Source of the DNA: Vairimorpha apis BRL 01 | Lineage: Eukaryota; Microsporidia; Nosematidae | Assembly: GCA_000447185.1 (NCBI GenBank) | Contig: KE647339.1 | Span: 38,349-102,348 of the forward strand | Length of the DNA stretch: 64,000 bases | Direction: 5' to 3' | In this document: one piece after another, positions 60,576-64,000 of the stretch | Position numbering within the stretch: the stretch's first letter is position 1 | Layout of the letters: each line of letters starts with the position of its first letter | The notes under the pieces: generated by a model | The model's input: only the letters and a program-made list of their open reading frames with translations | Databases searched by the model: none | Told to the model about the DNA's origin: nothing | Position numbers and translations under genes: made by a program

Positions 60576-61763
60576 ACATTTAATATATAGATTATACAAT
60601 AATTTAGTAAAATATATACATATTTTAATAATAATGATTATGTTATCAACCTATAAAATTTGGCTGCACTTATTGAAGAATAAAAATTTTAAATGATGAA
60701 GTTATATATTATTGTATCAAAAACATAGAACTTAAACTAAATTATAAATAGATTGATTTTTAATGATTTAAAAACAAATGTAAATTTTAATGTCTAATTA
60801 AGTATTGATTACCTATATCTCTTATAATTATTGGAAATTAAATGCTAAGATAGTATAACTTATTGTCAATAAATTTTATTTGAATATAAAATTAGCTAAA
60901 ATAATACTTTGTGATATTGCATAAAATGTTATGTTTGTGTAATTAATTAAAATAAAAGCATTATATAGTCTTTATGAAAATACACACATAAAATTACATA
61001 TTAAAATACTTTATATTATTTTGAGTTATTTATTAATTAAAACTTTTTTTGACTTTTTAAAAACTAAGTTTATTTGTATATTTACTGTATCGTAAATGTT
61101 AACTATAAATTTCTATTATAGAATGATTTGATAAAAAATTTAATTTATTTTTGAGTTATTGGATTATTAATAAATAAGAAAAAATAATCTTAATTATAAA
61201 AAAAATATTTTATTTTGTACGAAGATTTTTATTATAAAATAAAAAAAGTGTTTATAAAGTTTTAATTAAATGTTATATATATTTTTTAGTTTTTAATTTT
61301 TATTTTTTTTTAAAAAAATAAAACCTATTAAAATATAAACAAAAATGAAATCATCATTAAATTATATCTAAAAAAATTATATAAGGTTTTTTTTTAATTT
61401 TAGGCAATAAAATGATCTTTTTTGATTAAAATAAAAATATTCATAACAAAAATGTATAAACATTTCTAAAATTTTATCACATAATTAATTTAAAAAAAAA
61501 GTCTTATTGCATATAATATAATTTTAAAATTTTTATTTTAAATATCGTATATTAAAATATTAAACATGTTAATTTTACATTTAGTTTTAAAATTAATGAA
61601 ATTATATATTATCAAACACTTATTAGACAATTAATTATTAATTAAAAAAATTATTAAGTAATATAATTTGAAATAAATAAATTATAAATTATAATCCAAA
61701 ATATACTTTTGTTTTATATTAAATCAAATGACTAAATAATTTTTTTTAAATGTATATATAAAG
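60576..61763. repeat. Right copy of the sequence flanking the gap
   Basis: Aligns with 58550-60555 at high identity (a few percent substitutions). It lacks the 976 bp and carries two extra pieces: about 44 bp near 61205-61248 (with TTTTGTACGAAGATTTT) and about 108 bp near 61289-61396 (with AAACCTATTAAAATATAAAC). Non-coding. Confidence 0.88.
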
Positions 61764-62099
61764 AAATATATTTCTTTGTTACAATTTATAGTAAATTTAA
61801 TTAGTTTTAGAAAAAATTAAAAAAAAAATTTTAAATTTTAGAATTTTTTGACTTTATAAACAATTTTAAATTGTTAAAAAAAACCAAATTACATTTTTAT
61901 AGAACATAATTTTATAATAAAAACAAAACAAATATTTTATTTATATTATAGTAAACTATTGTAAAAAAATTCAAAATAATTTCTTCAAAATTGAAATGTT
62001 TGTATTGTAAATTATAGTTTTTTTATATATATATTATTTTAAAGTATTAAAATAAATAATATAAGTTTTACAAACATACTTTTTATTTTTAGGTTAATT
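61764..62099. other. AT-rich spacer
   Basis: Nothing recognised. Confidence 0.5.
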
Positions 62100-62560
62100 T
62101 ATATTATTTCATTATTTTGTTGTTTCCGTACTAAGCGAGTAAATTGGAATGTAAATTTTTGTTTTTATAATTCTCCGTTAATATCATGCGCTTTTTTTTA
62201 AACAATCCATAGTAATTGAAACGTAAAATTTTTCGTTAAATAATTCTGTTGACATCTTTCATCATCCTCTGGGCATTATTTCAAACACTAAAGTATGTTC
62301 GAAAACATCTGTAAGCCATAGTTCTTTAAAAATTCGAATGATAAAAGTAAAGACTTGTGTAATAAAATCGTTCCCATGATTAAGTCTTTTCATTTGTTAT
62401 ATTTTTATCATATTCATCTGGTTTGATAGCATTATTAATATCTGTATTTTGTTTATGTTTGTTTTCTCTAGATCTTTCATTTTTACCATTCATATTTATA
62501 AGACAAAAACAAGTGATATTTTTCAATGTCATTTAAATTCAGTTTTTTTTGACATCTGAT
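62100..62560 (-). mobile_element. Worn coding remnant, possibly from another part of the retroelement
   Basis: The G+C content rises and on the minus strand there is protein-like text in several frames: Asn-Gly-Lys-Asn-Glu-Arg-Ser-Arg-Glu-Asn-Lys, Ala-Ile-Lys-Pro-Asp-Glu-Tyr-Asp-Lys, then Trp-Leu-Thr-Asp-Val-Phe. It points the same way as the retroelement tail at 63.5 kb but lies downstream of it, so it is not simply that copy's 5' part. None of the family's marker motifs is present. It could be a lost host gene. Confidence 0.3.
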
Positions 62561-63479
62561 TTATCAAACTCAAATAAAATTAATATACAATATATTTAAC
62601 ATCATTAAGATTTTAAATGTTTTTTTAAAACTTTTTATGACTTTTTTAAATACTTCATTACCAGAACGGATTGATAAAATATTTTTTAAAAGTTCTTGAA
62701 TAATGTGTAAAGTTTATTTATAAAGCTTTTATTGAAATTATTTATTGTATGAAACTTTTCAAAACTCTAATTACACATAGTTTATTGTAATAATACACAG
62801 CCATGTCAACAGTCTAAATTTATATATTAATGAATAATTAATTAACTATTCTTATATAAAGAGGGAAAAATGTTTAAGATTAAATTAATTAAAGATTATG
62901 TATTTTTTTTAAATAATCGTTGTTTTGCTTTTATATAAAATAATAAAATTTAAACTATAAACAAAGATTATAATAACTTTTATTTGAATTATTTATTTAA
63001 AAAGTATAATAAAGTATTCTGAAAAGAATAGCGTGAAAATTTTAAATATAATTCTTGCAATAAACAAAAACATAAGAATAAAAACGATTTAAGTGATGAA
63101 TTAGATATAACCAATTATCTTGTAATATATTTTTTAATAATTTTTTAGAAAAATGAAAAAAATATACTATGCACAAAACCTGTGGATTTTAAATTTTCAA
63201 TATTAATACTGATTGAATATGTATTTTATTTGTTTTAAGAAAAACCTGTAATCCAAACGGGTATTTATTACCGTTTTGATATTAAAAATGTATAAATTAT
63301 TGAAAATAAATGTTTACATATACTATGTATTCATAACAATATAAACATATTTATAAGCTTTAAATAATAGTAAAATAATATAATTTATTGAGTTATAGTA
63401 TTCAACAACTTCATTTATGTGTAATTGAAATACTAATATTAATCATTAAGATTGATTATCTGTTCATCAACTTTTCTTC
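62561..63479. other. Desert
   Basis: No gene or element recognised. AACGGGTATTTATTACCGTTTT (short parts AACGGGTA and TTACCGTT) near 63257-63277 is a small imperfect inverted repeat. Confidence 0.45.
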
Positions 63480-64000
63480 TATTGTTGTATTATTTTAGTG
63501 CATTTTGTTTTGTAGTTTTTAAATTTCATCTCCTCAATAATATTACTTTCATACAGTCTTTGTGAAAACAGTTTTTCTACTGCCTTTCCTATTTCATCCT
63601 CTCCAGTTTCACTCCAATCATGTAATCGTCTTCGATCTAGAGAGATAGACTCTGAAGTTTTCTTTAGAACTAACGACTGTATATATTCTTCGAGATTTTG
63701 TAGAATTTCGCGCTCTTTAATATTTCTTTTATGGTATTATGTCACCACGCCGTTCCATGTCATCACGTATGATATATTTTTGTTTTACATTTATGTATGA
63801 TACCAAGTTCATCAGCAAGAAGATCATATTTTTTAAGTTTTTCATTTTAGATTAATGAAAGTCGATCTTGGTTAATTATTCCAACTTCTAACATAAGAAT
63901 TTACCTTTTTTGTTAATTACCATCATATCAAGTTTATTATGGCTGTTTTTTATAAGTAACTAATCGAGTATCATCCAGATCTCTTCTTGATCATTCTTAA
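63480..64000 (-). mobile_element. Decayed non-LTR retrotransposon, C-terminus, running off the right edge (remnant K)
   Basis: The freshest C-terminal tail in the window. Minus strand: Met-Leu-Glu-Val-Gly-Ile-Ile-Asn-Gln-Asp (about 63870-63900), Asn-Glu-Lys-Leu-Lys-Lys-Tyr-Asp-Leu-Leu-Ala-Asp-Glu-Leu-Gly (63810-63855), Val-Met-Thr-Trp-Asn-Gly-Val-Val-Thr (63741-63767), then Leu-Lys-Lys-Thr-Ser-Glu-Ser-Ile-Ser-Leu-Asp-Arg-Arg-Arg-Leu-His-Asp-Trp (63610-63670). The last block stays open to about 63490. Asn replaces the Asp after Trp seen in remnant B, and stops and frame shifts occur in the endonuclease part. The 5' part is beyond the window. Confidence 0.72.

Noticed and set aside
1..64000. 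Mitochondrial or apicoplast DNA because of the extreme AT content
   Set aside because: A tRNA with eukaryotic pol III boxes, an AP-complex gene and dead RLE retrotransposons indicate a nuclear genome; no organelle rRNA or respiratory gene was seen.

Overview
This window comes from a very AT-rich nuclear genome. The tRNA-Thr gene at 13664-13734 has perfect internal A and B boxes, a TTTT stop and no encoded CCA, so it is eukaryotic. Three things together suggest a microsporidian, probably one with an expanded genome. The genes are compact, intron-less and all on one strand. CCCC or GGG motifs sit 2-9 nt before three of the four start codons, as reported for microsporidian genes. The only mobile element visible is a decayed non-LTR retrotransposon family with a C-terminal restriction-like endonuclease. 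This assignment is an inference; no species is claimed.

Layout. Bases 1-3540 are gene-free and full of short tandem repeats; the first 21 bases may be the tail of a gene lying off the left edge. Bases 3541-13737 are a gene island with everything on the + strand: a large Asn-rich protein of unknown function (3901-8132), two small membrane-anchored proteins (8959-9359 and 10472-10741), a medium (mu) subunit of a clathrin-adaptor (AP) complex (11791-13649), and tRNA-Thr(CGT) only 14 nt after the AP stop codon. From about 13.75 kb to the right edge there is no gene I can support. This 50 kb desert holds at least ten dead, mostly 5'-truncated remnants of one retroelement family, two of which keep the reverse-transcriptase F-I-D-D motif, in A- or T-skewed low-complexity DNA.

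Three observations stand out. (1) In the gene island G and C are segregated into alternating tracts of a few hundred bases: 84 C to 13 G at 8641-9060, then 2 C to 46 G at 9181-9420. Each gene begins in a C-rich, G-poor tract and ends in a G-rich, C-poor one. The tracts also set protein composition, with His/Pro/Thr-rich and Cys/Gly/Val/Asp-rich inserts alternating in the same protein. (2) Three of the four protein genes are open only if the frame is changed. Four of seven changes lie at A6-A8 runs, always in the sense of one missing base, and three of those are in-phase A_AAA_AAA heptamers. Sequencing error is the simplest reading, but slippage can be tested. (3) The 20-N gap at 60556-60575 joins two contig ends that are diverged copies of one locus, so the apparent duplication is probably an unmerged heterozygous overlap.

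The recognised genes are housekeeping in type: AP-mu for vesicle sorting and tRNA-Thr for translation. Nothing shows that they act together as a system.
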